From contig QUKC01000001.1 of NCBI GenBank assembly GCA_003481005.1, forward strand, positions 186,001 through 250,000: a stretch of DNA of 64,000 bases, in the 5' to 3' direction. The stretch's first letter is position 1. Each line of letters begins with the position of its first letter. Positions 16,068 through 25,542 of this stretch are shown here, in pieces. The stretch is from Firmicutes bacterium TM09-10. Lineage in GTDB: Bacteria > Bacillota > Clostridia > Lachnospirales > Lachnospiraceae. The translations under genes and the position numbers were made by a program. The notes below the pieces were generated by a model. That model worked only from the letters and a program-made list of their open reading frames with translations. It searched no databases and was not told the DNA's origin.

Positions 16068-17705
16068 ATGAAAAAGAAACTGATCGTACTGATGTTATCC
16101 ATGTCGATGACTGCTGCGCTGGTTTCCGGATGTGGCTCTACAGCTGAAACCGCTGTGGAATCCACCGCAACTGAAACTGTGCAGGAAACTGCGACGGAAG
16201 CGGAAACCGCTGACGCAGAATCTGACCAGGAAGCCGCAGACAAAGTAGCTGCCCTGATCGACCAGATCTATGTTCAGGAAAGAAACGATAACACCGATGA
16301 ACAGTGTGCCGAAGCAAAGGCAGCATGGGATGCACTGACGGATGCTCAGAAAGAACTGGTAGAAGGCGAAAATGCCGATCCCGATTATTTCGGAAGAGAT
16401 ACCGGCGACGCTTCCAAGGATGATCCCTTAAACGCAGATGAGATCGGGGAAAACGAACTGCTTGTTGTAAGCTTTGGTACTTCCTTTAACGACAGCCGTA
16501 CAGAGGATATCGGCGGCATCGAAAAAGCACTGCAGAAAGCATATCCCGACTGGTCCGTAAGACGTGCATTTACTGCGCAGATCATCATCAACCATGTGCA
16601 GGCACGGGATGGTGAAAAAATCGATAATATGGATCAGGCACTGCAGCGTGCTGTTGATAACGGTGTAAAGAATCTGATCGTACAGCCTACTCATCTGATG
16701 CACGGCGCAGAATATGATGAGTTGAGCGAAGCAGTTGCAAGCTACAGCGACAAGTTTGAATCCGTATCCATCGCCGAGCCTCTTCTGGGTGAAGTTGGCT
16801 CTGCAGACGATTCCGTAAACAGTGATAAAGAAGCGGTTGCAAAGGCAGTTACAGCAGAGGCAGTAAAAACTGCAGGCTACGAAAGCCTTGACGCTGCAAA
16901 GGAAGACGGAACTGCTTTCGTATTCATGGGACACGGAACCTCTCATACCGCAAAAATCAGTTACAGCCAGATGCAGAACCAGATGAATGCCCTCGGATAT
17001 GACAATGTATTCATCGGCACTGTAGAGGGTGAACCTGAAGATACTGCATGCGAAGCAGTGATCGAAAAGATTCAGGAAGCCGGCTACAAGAAAGTAATTC
17101 TCCGTCCTCTGATGGTTGTTGCCGGCGACCATGCAAACAATGATATGGCTGGCGACGATGATGACTCCTGGAAGAGCCAGTTCGAAGCCTCCGGCGTATT
17201 TGACAGCATTGAAACCCAGATCGCCGGTCTTGGACAGATCCCTGTCATCCAGGATTTATATGTTTCCCACACACACGCTGCTATGGAAGAGCTCGGCACA
17301 TCGGCTGCATCCAGCTCTGACACTACAGATGCTGTCCTGGAAGATGGAACCTATGAAGCAGAGTTCAAAACTGACAGCGGCATGTTCCATGTAAATGAAG
17401 CAAACGACGGAAAAGGTGTCCTGACTGTAAAAGATGGACAGATGTCCATTCACATCAGCCTGACCTCCAAAAACATCGTAAACCTGTTTGTCGGCAAGGC
17501 TGCTGATGCCAAAAAGGATGGTGCAGAGCTTTTACAGCCCACCACCGATACCGTAACCTACGATGACGGCACAACCGAAGAAGTAAACGGATTCGATGTT
17601 CCGGTAAAAGCGCTGGATAAAGACTTTGACCTCGCCCTGATCGGAACCAAGGGAAAATGGTACGATCATACCGTCAGCGTTACCAATCCGGTAAAGGTTG
17701 ACTAA
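16068..17705 (+). CDS. cbiK: Lipoprotein sirohydrochlorin cobaltochelatase with extra C-terminal domain
   Basis: A 545-residue protein starting after AAGGAGG. A signal peptide ends in the lipobox LVSGC (Cys22), followed by an acidic linker and a short helical segment. Residues about 130-405 form a CbiK-type chelatase domain (LLVVSFGTSFNDSR). His209 (QPTHLMHG) and His289 (FMGHGTSH) correspond to the cobalt-binding catalytic histidines, and VAGDHANND is conserved. CbiK normally inserts cobalt into sirohydrochlorin in the cytoplasm. This form should be tethered outside the membrane. Residues 423-545 are an added beta-rich domain that resembles recurrent extracytoplasmic domains of clostridial metal- or haem-uptake proteins; that comparison is an inference. 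A cobalamin riboswitch controls the transcript, which ties it to B12 supply. No other cobalamin genes are adjacent. Confidence 0.9.
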   Translation: MKKKLIVLMLSMSMTAALVSGCGSTAETAVESTATETVQETATEAETADAESDQEAADKVAALIDQIYVQERNDNTDEQCAEAKAAWDALTDAQKELVEGENADPDYFGRDTGDASKDDPLNADEIGENELLVVSFGTSFNDSRTEDIGGIEKALQKAYPDWSVRRAFTAQIIINHVQARDGEKIDNMDQALQRAVDNGVKNLIVQPTHLMHGAEYDELSEAVASYSDKFESVSIAEPLLGEVGSADDSVNSDKEAVAKAVTAEAVKTAGYESLDAAKEDGTAFVFMGHGTSHTAKISYSQMQNQMNALGYDNVFIGTVEGEPEDTACEAVIEKIQEAGYKKVILRPLMVVAGDHANNDMAGDDDDSWKSQFEASGVFDSIETQIAGLGQIPVIQDLYVSHTHAAMEELGTSAASSSDTTDAVLEDGTYEAEFKTDSGMFHVNEANDGKGVLTVKDGQMSIHISLTSKNIVNLFVGKAADAKKDGAELLQPTTDTVTYDDGTTEEVNGFDVPVKALDKDFDLALIGTKGKWYDHTVSVTNPVKVD

Positions 17706-17748
17706 AACCCAAGCCTGCTCCGACAAAACACACTAAGTTTATACAAGC

Positions 17749-17788
17749 ATTAGAATTCCCGTAAAGTGTGCATTCTAATGTCATGAAT
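17749..17788 (+). repeat. Diverged relative of the 44-nt palindromic repeat
   Basis: CATTAGAAT and ATTCTAATG form 9-bp arms, followed by TCATGAAT. This is the same layout as the 44-nt repeat (arms around GAATGC...GCATTC, then TCATGAATAA), but with a changed loop. Confidence 0.55.
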
Positions 17789-17790
17789 CC

Positions 17791-17842
17791 AAAAAGACCG
17801 CAGAACCCGTACAAACAATGTGCACGTTCTGCGGTCTTTTTT
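17791..17842. terminator. Bidirectional terminator between cbiK and the GH31 gene
   Basis: AAAAAGACCGCAGAAC and GTTCTGCGGTCTTTTTT form a 16-bp stem with A and T runs on either side. It can end both the cbiK transcript and the convergent alpha-glucan operon. Confidence 0.9.
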
Positions 17843-17870
17843 GTTTTCTATGAACCCTGTAGAGCGTTTT

Positions 17871-20180
17871 TTACAGTTCTACACAGCATGCGCCGTCCTT
17901 CAGCTCAGCCTCAAAGGTCTTTCCAAGGCAATGAACCTGTACGCGCTGATAATGCTTTTCATAGCCATCATGAACACAGGCTACGGTCAGCTTTCCGTCT
18001 TTGAGCTCGCAGTGATACTGATTGTATACACCATCGCGGTATGCGAAGCTTTCGCCGTCGTCCTGGAAATGATCCCAGCTTCCTTCTCCGGGATACACTT
18101 CCAGCATCAGCACCTGATCGGTATCCTTCTCACCCACGTAATTCTGCTCCGGCCATACCGGCAGCACTGCGCCTGCTTTTACATAGAGCGGGCAGGTATC
18201 CAGCGGAGCATCCCGCAGGATCCACTGTCCCTGATCGCCGGAAATCTTTTCTCCTGTCCAGTAGTCATACCAGGTTCCTGCAGGCAGATAAACCATCTTC
18301 TTGCGATCGCCCTGGATTATAACAGGCGCAGCAAGCAGATTCGGGCCTGCCAAAAATTCTGTATTGCACTCCTTTGCTACCTCATCCTTTTCATAATGAA
18401 GCACCAGGGAACGCATGATCGGCAGTCCGGTCTTCTCTCCGGTAAAGAACAGGTCATAATAATACGGGATCAGATGATATCGAAGCTGCGCTGCTTTCCG
18501 GTAAATATCCACGGTTTCCTGATCGAATCTCCATGGCTCCTGATACCGTGTTCCGATTGCGGAATGATTGCGGAATAACGGAGAGAAGCATCCAACCTCT
18601 ACCCAACGGCACATCAGCTCTTTTGTACAATCCGAACCGAAACCGCCCACGTCTGTACCGACAAAGGACATTCCGCTCATACCAAGGTTGCACAGCTGCG
18701 GGATCGCCATCTGCAGATGCGCCCAGATGCTGTGATTGTCGCCTGTCCATGCTGTGCTGTATTTCTGCGAACCGGCATAGCAGGCTCTCGTGATGACAAA
18801 CGGACGTCTGCCGTCCCGCTGCTTTAAGCCCTCGTAGGTTGCCTTTGCCATGTTATGGCCATAAACGTTGTGCATTCTCGCGTGGTCGCTCTTTTCGTCC
18901 TCATCGGTAAACACAACGTCCTGCGGCAGCTCCCCGCGGAAGCTTGCCGGCTCATTCATATCATTCCACACGCCGCGGACGCCTTTATCTACAAGGAACT
19001 GCTGATTTTCGCCCCACCAGTCGCGCACTTCTTTTTTGCCAAAATCCGGATAAACCGCATCTCCCGGCCATACTGCATTGACATAGATCTCACCCTCCGG
19101 TGTCGTTGCAAAATAGCCGTTCTCCACACCTTTGTCGTAAACAGAATATCCCTCTTCCAGCTTTACACCGGGATCGATAATCGTCACAATCTTGATACCA
19201 TCCTTCGCCAGATCAGAAATCATCTTTTCCGGATCCGGATAGCGCTCCTTATCCGGTGTCCAGGTAAATACCTTGTAGTGATCCATATAATCGATATCCA
19301 GATGAATGACATCGCAGGGGATTTTGCATTCTCTCATGTGGGAAACAACATCCCGGATTTCTTCCTCAGACATATAGCTCCAGCGGCACTGATGATAGCC
19401 AAGGGTCCACTTCTGCGGAACCGGAACCGTACCTGTCAGATAAGTATAATTGCCAAGCACCTCCGGCATACTCTCGCCGGCGATCAGATAATAATCCAGA
19501 TTGCCGTCTGCAGCGCCATACCAGTAATATTCCTCCGATTCCTTGCCCATATCAAAGCAGGCTCTGTAGGTGTTATCATAGAACAGGCCAAACACTGCAT
19601 TTTTATGTAAAGTAATAAAAAACGGAATAGATTTGTAGAGGGACTTGAAATTGTCCATCTGCGGAGCCGGATCATCCGTATTCCACATCACATATTCATA
19701 GCCGCGCTTGTCCATAAAGCCGGTCTTATCACCAAGTCCGTAAAAGGCTTCATCACCCTCAAGCTGTTTGACAACCTCTACCGCTTCCGTGCGCTGCTCC
19801 TCTACATTGTGTCCCTCTGCTTCTTTTAATGCCTTCAGTTCATCACTCAGACCGGCACAGATCTTTCTGCTGCCCCGGTAGTCCCGGCACAAAACGGTGC
19901 CGTCCGCCTTATAAAAATCGACCTTGAAATCATCGTAAATCCGTGCAGTCACTGCATCTGTGGAAATTTCTACGGCGCCGTCTGCTTCTGCCGCCGTAAA
20001 ATCAACTGCAACAGACTTGTCTCCCTCAATGGCCTTAGAGCGATGCTCTTCACTCACCACTCCCGAAAATACATTAAAAATCTCCGGTGTGAGGATCTCC
20101 ACGCGTCCTGTTCGTTTCTCAAACTGAAAAACGACACGATTCCCCTGCTTTTCCCAACTGCATAATTTTCCGAATTCCAT
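17871..20180 (-). CDS. Alpha-glucosidase, GH31
   Basis: A 769-residue cytoplasmic enzyme. It has an N-terminal beta-sandwich, a TIM barrel with insertions, and C-terminal beta domains, as in GH31. WNDMNEP carries the nucleophile aspartate and TAWTGDNHS the acid/base aspartate. HLDIDYMDHYKVFTW is the other conserved barrel motif. It removes glucose from the non-reducing ends of maltodextrins. Its ATG shares a base with the TGA of the upstream malQ (TGATG), so the two are coupled. It is the last gene of the pulA-malQ-GH31 operon, which ends at the shared terminator. Confidence 0.93.
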   Translation of the reverse strand: MEFGKLCSWEKQGNRVVFQFEKRTGRVEILTPEIFNVFSGVVSEEHRSKAIEGDKSVAVDFTAAEADGAVEISTDAVTARIYDDFKVDFYKADGTVLCRDYRGSRKICAGLSDELKALKEAEGHNVEEQRTEAVEVVKQLEGDEAFYGLGDKTGFMDKRGYEYVMWNTDDPAPQMDNFKSLYKSIPFFITLHKNAVFGLFYDNTYRACFDMGKESEEYYWYGAADGNLDYYLIAGESMPEVLGNYTYLTGTVPVPQKWTLGYHQCRWSYMSEEEIRDVVSHMRECKIPCDVIHLDIDYMDHYKVFTWTPDKERYPDPEKMISDLAKDGIKIVTIIDPGVKLEEGYSVYDKGVENGYFATTPEGEIYVNAVWPGDAVYPDFGKKEVRDWWGENQQFLVDKGVRGVWNDMNEPASFRGELPQDVVFTDEDEKSDHARMHNVYGHNMAKATYEGLKQRDGRRPFVITRACYAGSQKYSTAWTGDNHSIWAHLQMAIPQLCNLGMSGMSFVGTDVGGFGSDCTKELMCRWVEVGCFSPLFRNHSAIGTRYQEPWRFDQETVDIYRKAAQLRYHLIPYYYDLFFTGEKTGLPIMRSLVLHYEKDEVAKECNTEFLAGPNLLAAPVIIQGDRKKMVYLPAGTWYDYWTGEKISGDQGQWILRDAPLDTCPLYVKAGAVLPVWPEQNYVGEKDTDQVLMLEVYPGEGSWDHFQDDGESFAYRDGVYNQYHCELKDGKLTVACVHDGYEKHYQRVQVHCLGKTFEAELKDGACCVEL

Positions 20181-21781
20181 CAGTCTTTTTCCTCCTTTAC
20201 AGAGCTGTCTTTTTTCTGCTTGGGTTCTGTTTCTGTCTCTTTTTCTTCTTCCGGATCCTTCGGTTTTTCATCCTCCTGCAGATCTTCCCACATCACTCTG
20301 CCGTAGACAATATTCTGCTTGCGGATGGAATCTGCCAGCGCCTTTGTCAGGTCACTCTTTATCAGTCTCCAGCGCCAGTTCGTGCCCAGCGTTGACGGGA
20401 AATTGATTCTTGCGCTGTTATCCAGTCCCAGATAGTCCTGAATTGGAATGATACAGGTATCCGCCACAGAAGCGATGGTGGTACGAACCAGCTCGGATGC
20501 CAAAACCTGTTTGCTCTCTGTAGGACGGTTTAAGTATGCCCGCACCATCTGAACCTCTTCCGGTTTAATGCTGGACAGCCAGCCCAGGATCGTCTCATTG
20601 TCATGGGTGCCGGTATAAGCTACGCAGTTATGCTCATAATTATGCGGCAGATAATCACCCGCGCCGCTGGAGTCTCTGGAATCGAATGCAAATTCCAGAA
20701 CCTTCATATTCGGATAGCCGCTTTCCTTTACCATTCTGCGGACAGTGTCCGTCACATAGCCCAAATCCTCTGCGATAATCGGTTTTTCACCGAGACGTGC
20801 CTTGATCACCTGAAACAGCTCAATACCAGGACCTTTTTCCCAGTGACCGTTCACCGCGGTTTTGTCCTTTGCAGGGATGGAGAAATATTCATCAAAGCCT
20901 CTGAAATGGTCGATTCTGACAACGTCATACAGTCTAAAGCACCAGGAGATCCGTGTTACCCACCAGTCATAGCCGGTATTTCTGTGATGATCCCAGCGAT
21001 ACAGCGGATTGCCCCACAGCTGTCCGTCCGCGGAAAATCCATCGGGAGGACAGCCTGCAACTGCGGCGGGTTTTCTCTCCTGATCCAGCTGGAACATCTC
21101 AGGATGTGCCCAGACATCTGCGCTGTCATATGCCACATAAATCGGAATATCGCCAATGATCTTCAATCCCTTATCATTGGCATATTTTTTCAGTTTCTGC
21201 CACTGTGTAAAAAACAGATACTGAAGCCATACATAAAAGCCGATTTCTTTTGAATAGTTGGTCTTGTAATACCACATCGCATTATCCCAACGATAGCGAA
21301 TATCCTCTGCCCACTGATCCCAGCTGTTTCCGCCAAAAATATCCTTCACCGCCATGAACAGACCATAGTCATCCAGCCACCAGGCATTTTCTGTCCAGAA
21401 TGCTGTAAACTTCGGGTCAGGCTTCTCCAGGCTTCTCTCATATGCCAGCTTTAAGAGCGGCATTCTGTTTTCATACAGTTTTCCATAATCAATATCTCTG
21501 GCCGCTTTGCCGCAATCGCAGGCTTCTACCTCTTTTCTGGTCAGAAACCCGGCCTCCACCAGCTCCTCCAGATCAATAAAATACGGGTTGCCCGCATACG
21601 TAGAAAAGGACTGATACGGGGAGTCCCCATAGCTTGTCGGTCCCAGCGGCAGAATCTGCCAATACTGCTGTCCTGCCAGCTTCAAAAAATCCACCCATTC
21701 ATATGCTTCCTTGGAAAAGCAGCCGATCCCGTGCGGAGACGGAAGACTGAATACCGGAAGCAGCACGCCGCTTGCTCTCAT
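20180..21781 (-). CDS. malQ: 4-alpha-glucanotransferase, GH77
   Basis: A 533-residue enzyme that transfers maltosyl or longer units between alpha-1,4-glucans (disproportionating enzyme). It starts with the typical RASGVLLPVFSLPSPHGIGC. Catalytic motifs are VVRIDHFRGFDEY (nucleophile Asp), AEDLG (acid Glu) and GTHDNET (transition-state Asp). The last 35 residues are an unusual charged tail rich in Glu and Lys (DPEEEKETETEPKQKKD) past the normal enzyme end. It follows pulA by 12 bases and overlaps the GH31 start by one base. Confidence 0.96.
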   Translation of the reverse strand: MRASGVLLPVFSLPSPHGIGCFSKEAYEWVDFLKLAGQQYWQILPLGPTSYGDSPYQSFSTYAGNPYFIDLEELVEAGFLTRKEVEACDCGKAARDIDYGKLYENRMPLLKLAYERSLEKPDPKFTAFWTENAWWLDDYGLFMAVKDIFGGNSWDQWAEDIRYRWDNAMWYYKTNYSKEIGFYVWLQYLFFTQWQKLKKYANDKGLKIIGDIPIYVAYDSADVWAHPEMFQLDQERKPAAVAGCPPDGFSADGQLWGNPLYRWDHHRNTGYDWWVTRISWCFRLYDVVRIDHFRGFDEYFSIPAKDKTAVNGHWEKGPGIELFQVIKARLGEKPIIAEDLGYVTDTVRRMVKESGYPNMKVLEFAFDSRDSSGAGDYLPHNYEHNCVAYTGTHDNETILGWLSSIKPEEVQMVRAYLNRPTESKQVLASELVRTTIASVADTCIIPIQDYLGLDNSARINFPSTLGTNWRWRLIKSDLTKALADSIRKQNIVYGRVMWEDLQEDEKPKDPEEEKETETEPKQKKDSSVKEEKD

Positions 21782-21793
21782 ACCTGTTCCCTC

Positions 21794-23872
21794 TTATCTT
21801 CCTAATATTGTAATAGACACCGGTTCTGCCCATACAGAACCTTCCAGTTCTTTCATCTGCTCTAACTGTGTGTCTCCTTTTATTTTAAACCGTGTTCCAT
21901 CTGTAAGCAACTGCCACTTGCCCTCCAGGGCAAAATAATTTTCAGAAGGCTCCTGTTCCGGATCAGAACATTTTCCGCCCGGAAGTCGAAATTCCACAGC
22001 TTCCTTCTTCGCGTTGTAAATGATAAACAGCTCCTGCCAGGGCGCAGCGTTGTCTATGCTGACGCTTTCTGCTGCAGCCTCCGTCCGGATGGTAAAGGCT
22101 ACGCAGCCTTCCGGTGCGTCCACAAAGGAGATCTGATCAAGGACCTCCAGGCTTCTCTGCCTCCATGCCGGAAAACTTTTTCGCAACAGGATCAGACCGC
22201 GGTAAAACTCCGCCAGATCCCGATATTCCTGCATCCGGGTCCAGTCTAACTGATTCACTTTCGCAGCGGAGCGATAGCTGTTGTCGTCACCGTATTTCGT
22301 ACGCGCCGCTTCCTCTCCCGCCTGCAAAAACGGAATTCCCAGGCAGGTAAAATAAATACCCGCGGCAAGACGGTTCTGTGCCAGAGCTGCTTCATTGTAT
22401 GCGCCAAAATCCGGCTCCATGCTGTCCGTCAGCGTATGCACCAGCTTGTCCCACAGCGTATAATTGTCATGGGCTGAGACATAGGAAACGGACTGCTGTG
22501 CAGACGATGGCTGATAACCGCCTGCTCCGTCGCAGAAGCCAAGCACACTGGAACGAATCTGAGTCTCCAGTCCCTTTGCTCCGTTGACAAAGCCAGTCTC
22601 CTTGACTTCAAAAACACTGCCCTTAATGCTGTCCCGAATATCATCATTGAAAAATCCGATTCGGTCAGACAAAAGGGCTGCGTTGCATTTCAGCGCCTGC
22701 TCATAGCCTGGCTGGATCGCAGTCTTGCCTGCTGCCCAGGGTTCGCCATACATCAGAATTTCTTTTCCACCCGGCAGGCGATCCAGTGCCGCACGGATCT
22801 CATTCATTGTCTCCGTATCATGCAGTCCCATCAGATCGAACCGGAATCCATCCACATGATATTCCTTTGCCCAGTAGCAAATACAGTCGATCATATATCT
22901 GCGATACATCCTTCTCTCACTTGCAGTATCGTTGCCGCATGCGGAGCCGTCTGAAAAGCTGCCGTCCGCCTCCTGTCTGTAAAAATAATACGGAACAGTT
23001 TTCTGGAAAACAGAGTCTATGCTGAATGTATGGTTATACACCACATCCATGATCACCCGGATTCCCGCGCGATGCAATGCCTGGATCATTTCACGGCATT
23101 CCCGCACCCGTACTTCTCCATGATACGGATCGGTCGCATAGGAGCCTTCCGGTACAAAATAGTTCATCGGATCGTACCCCCAGTTATACTGGAGCTTCTT
23201 TCCGGTTTCATCTACCGAACCATAATCATACATCGGTAATATCTGGACATGAGTGATACCCAGCCATTTCAGCCAGCTCATGCACGTCGGGTTTCCTGTA
23301 TTTCCATCCAGACAGGTATCCTTTTCTGAGAACGCTTTATATTTCCCTCGATTTTCTTCCGAAACACCGCTTTGAGGATCGTGGGAAAAATCGCCTACAT
23401 GCACTTCCCAGACAACGGGTGCCGGAGCCTTTGGCAGCTTCTCCTGATCCTTGTCCCAGCCCTCCGGCTCAGCTTTTTTCAGATTGATCACCATACTGCG
23501 CTGTCCATTTACTCCGGCGGCCTTTGCGTAAGGATCTGCAGTTTCCTGTGTTTGACCGTCCGCCGTTACAAGCCAGGTATAATAAACGCCTGAAAGATCT
23601 CCGCTTTTATGCACACGGAAAACGCCTTTTTCTGTGCGTACCGCTTCTGTCCGGTCAAAGGGCTCTGCTGCACCCTCCTCTGCGCTTCCTGCCCGATACA
23701 GCAAAAGCTCTGCCCGCTCTGCCGTCGGGGCCCAGAGTGCAAAGTCTGTCCCCTGTGTCTGATAAACCGCCCCAAGGTCATCGCCCTCATATTCATAGGC
23801 TTCTTCAAATTCCTGCGAAGAAAGCAGCTCTCGCCATTCCCCCGGCGTCCGTTTCTGCGTTACATCTCCCAT
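21794..23872 (-). CDS. pulA: Type I pullulanase, GH13_14
   Basis: A 692-residue cytoplasmic debranching enzyme that cleaves alpha-1,6 links in pullulan or glycogen branches. I chose 23872 (MGDVTQKR), which sits 9 bases after AGGAGG; the seven-codon longer form has no site. A CBM48-like N-terminal domain (FALWAPTAERAELLLY) precedes the GH13 barrel. The type I signature QYNWGYDPMNYFVPEGSY is present. Catalytic elements are DVVYNHT, GFRFDLMGLHD (nucleophile), GEPW (acid/base) and VSAHDNYTLWDKL. There is no signal peptide, so the substrate is intracellular glycogen or imported dextrins. It is the first gene of the operon. Confidence 0.95.
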   Translation of the reverse strand: MGDVTQKRTPGEWRELLSSQEFEEAYEYEGDDLGAVYQTQGTDFALWAPTAERAELLLYRAGSAEEGAAEPFDRTEAVRTEKGVFRVHKSGDLSGVYYTWLVTADGQTQETADPYAKAAGVNGQRSMVINLKKAEPEGWDKDQEKLPKAPAPVVWEVHVGDFSHDPQSGVSEENRGKYKAFSEKDTCLDGNTGNPTCMSWLKWLGITHVQILPMYDYGSVDETGKKLQYNWGYDPMNYFVPEGSYATDPYHGEVRVRECREMIQALHRAGIRVIMDVVYNHTFSIDSVFQKTVPYYFYRQEADGSFSDGSACGNDTASERRMYRRYMIDCICYWAKEYHVDGFRFDLMGLHDTETMNEIRAALDRLPGGKEILMYGEPWAAGKTAIQPGYEQALKCNAALLSDRIGFFNDDIRDSIKGSVFEVKETGFVNGAKGLETQIRSSVLGFCDGAGGYQPSSAQQSVSYVSAHDNYTLWDKLVHTLTDSMEPDFGAYNEAALAQNRLAAGIYFTCLGIPFLQAGEEAARTKYGDDNSYRSAAKVNQLDWTRMQEYRDLAEFYRGLILLRKSFPAWRQRSLEVLDQISFVDAPEGCVAFTIRTEAAAESVSIDNAAPWQELFIIYNAKKEAVEFRLPGGKCSDPEQEPSENYFALEGKWQLLTDGTRFKIKGDTQLEQMKELEGSVWAEPVSITILGR

Positions 23873-24067
23873 TTTCCTGTTCCTCCTGATCAAAAGTCCT
23901 TCTCTAAAAGCGCGGATAAAATAACCCGTCTATCCTTTTTATTGTAACAAAAGAAATGGAAGAACTGCAACTGCCCCGGCATGTTGAAATTCTCCCATTT
24001 TATATCAATTTTTTATGGTTTTTTGCAAAATCAATCTTTTTCTGTCGTTTTTCCGAAAAAATCTCCT

Positions 24068-24820
24068 TTAGATCACCTTCGACAGAAACTCCTGCAGTCT
24101 CGCGTTTTTCGGATGATCGAAAAATTCTTCCGGCGTGTTTTCCTCTTTGATCCTGCCTTCATCCACAAACAGCACTCTCGTGCCGACTTCCCGGGCAAAG
24201 CCCATCTCGTGGGTAACGACCACCATTGTCATACCCTCGTGGGCCAGATCCCGCATTACACTTAAAACCTCGCCAACCATCTCCGGATCAAGCGCGCTGG
24301 TAGGCTCATCAAACAGCATAACATCCGGATGCATGCACAGCGAGCGAACGATGGCGATTCGCTGTTTCTGACCGCCGGACAGCTGTGCCGGATAAGCGTT
24401 TGCTTTTTCTGCAAGGCCGACACGTGCCAGCAGCTCCATCGCTTCTTTTTCCGCTTCCGCCTTGGACTTTTTTAACACCTTGATCGGTGCCAGCGTCATG
24501 TTTTCCAGAATCGTCTTATTTGCGAACAGATTAAAATGCTGGAACACCATTCCGATTTTCTGACGATATTGATTTAAATTGCTTTTCGGATCGGTAATCT
24601 CTTTTCCTTCAAATAAAATCTCGCCCGAGGTCGGCATTTCCAGAAGGTTTAAGGAACGCAGAAAGGTCGATTTACCGGAGCCGGAGGGACCTACAATAAC
24701 GACTACCTCACCCTGGCGGATCGTCGCATCAATATGATCCAGCACCTTCGTCGGTCCAAAGGACTTGCAGAGCTGTTTGATTTCAAACAGAACCTGTTTT
24801 TCCTGTCCGTTATCGCTCAT
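24068..24820 (-). CDS. Polar amino-acid ABC transporter, ATP-binding subunit
   Basis: A 250-residue GlnQ-type ATPase. Walker A is GPSGSGKST, the Q-loop is FQHFNLF, the signature is LSGGQKQR, and Walker B is VMLFDEP with the switch histidine in VVVTHEM. It energises import with the permease and binding protein encoded just upstream. The start overlaps the permease gene by 11 bases. ATG at 24820 lies 10 bases after AAGGAGG. A GTG two codons earlier (24826) is possible but too close to the site. It is the last gene of a three-gene operon. Confidence 0.93.
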   Translation of the reverse strand: MSDNGQEKQVLFEIKQLCKSFGPTKVLDHIDATIRQGEVVVIVGPSGSGKSTFLRSLNLLEMPTSGEILFEGKEITDPKSNLNQYRQKIGMVFQHFNLFANKTILENMTLAPIKVLKKSKAEAEKEAMELLARVGLAEKANAYPAQLSGGQKQRIAIVRSLCMHPDVMLFDEPTSALDPEMVGEVLSVMRDLAHEGMTMVVVTHEMGFAREVGTRVLFVDEGRIKEENTPEEFFDHPKNARLQEFLSKVI

Positions 24821-25511
24821 TGACACGCATCCTCCTTTCCAGTCTGCTGATCAGAGCTGAAAGTACACTCACACTGACCAGATAAATCAGAGCCGCCGCA
24901 AACAACGGCATATAAGGCTCATAGGTCTGACTTCTGACGGTATTCGCACCGTGCGTAACATCCGTCAATGCAATGTAACCGCAGATAGACGTCTCCTTTA
25001 ACAGGGTAATGAATTCGTTGCCCAGGGCAGGCAGGACATTTTTAAATGCCTGAGGGATAATAATATACCACATCGTCTGCACATAGGTCAGTCCCAGGCT
25101 TCTGCCTGCTTCAAACTGCCCCTGATCCACGGACATGATACCGGAACGGATGATCTCCGCTACGTATGCGCCGGAGTTGATTCCGAAGGTCAGAATCGCA
25201 ACCAGCCGCTTGCTGACATCCACAGAACCGAACACGATGTAATACATGATCAGCAGCTGGATCATTGCAGGGGTTCCGCGGATAACCGTCAGATACAGCT
25301 TACAGATCACATTCAGAATTTTAACCACCAGTGGAGGACGGTCCAGCTTATCTGCAGACGACCGCACCACTGCGATCAGCACGCCGATGACAACGCCCAG
25401 AATAACAGCGAAAAAGGAAACAACATAAGTTGTTCCCAATCCGTTGGTGAAATATTTCCACCGATTATCGGTTATAAAGTTTGCAATAAATTTGAGTTTA
25501 AAATCTTCCAT
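24810..25511 (-). CDS. Polar amino-acid ABC transporter, permease
   Basis: A 233-residue membrane protein of the HisMQ/GlnP class with about five spans. It starts [18 protein letters not shown]. The ATPase-contact motif is [23 protein letters not shown], in the region between residues 135 and 160. A single permease gene implies a homodimer. It lies between the binding-protein gene (31-base gap) and the ATPase gene. Confidence 0.93.
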   Translation of the reverse strand: MEDFKLKFIANFITDNRWKYFTNGLGTTYVVSFFAVILGVVIGVLIAVVRSSADKLDRPPLVVKILNVICKLYLTVIRGTPAMIQLLIMYYIVFGSVDVSKRLVAILTFGINSGAYVAEIIRSGIMSVDQGQFEAGRSLGLTYVQTMWYIIIPQAFKNVLPALGNEFITLLKETSICGYIALTDVTHGANTVRSQTYEPYMPLFAAALIYLVSVSVLSALISRLERRMRVNER

Positions 25512-25542
25512 ATTATAATTGCTTTCCGATTATCTCTTGTAA

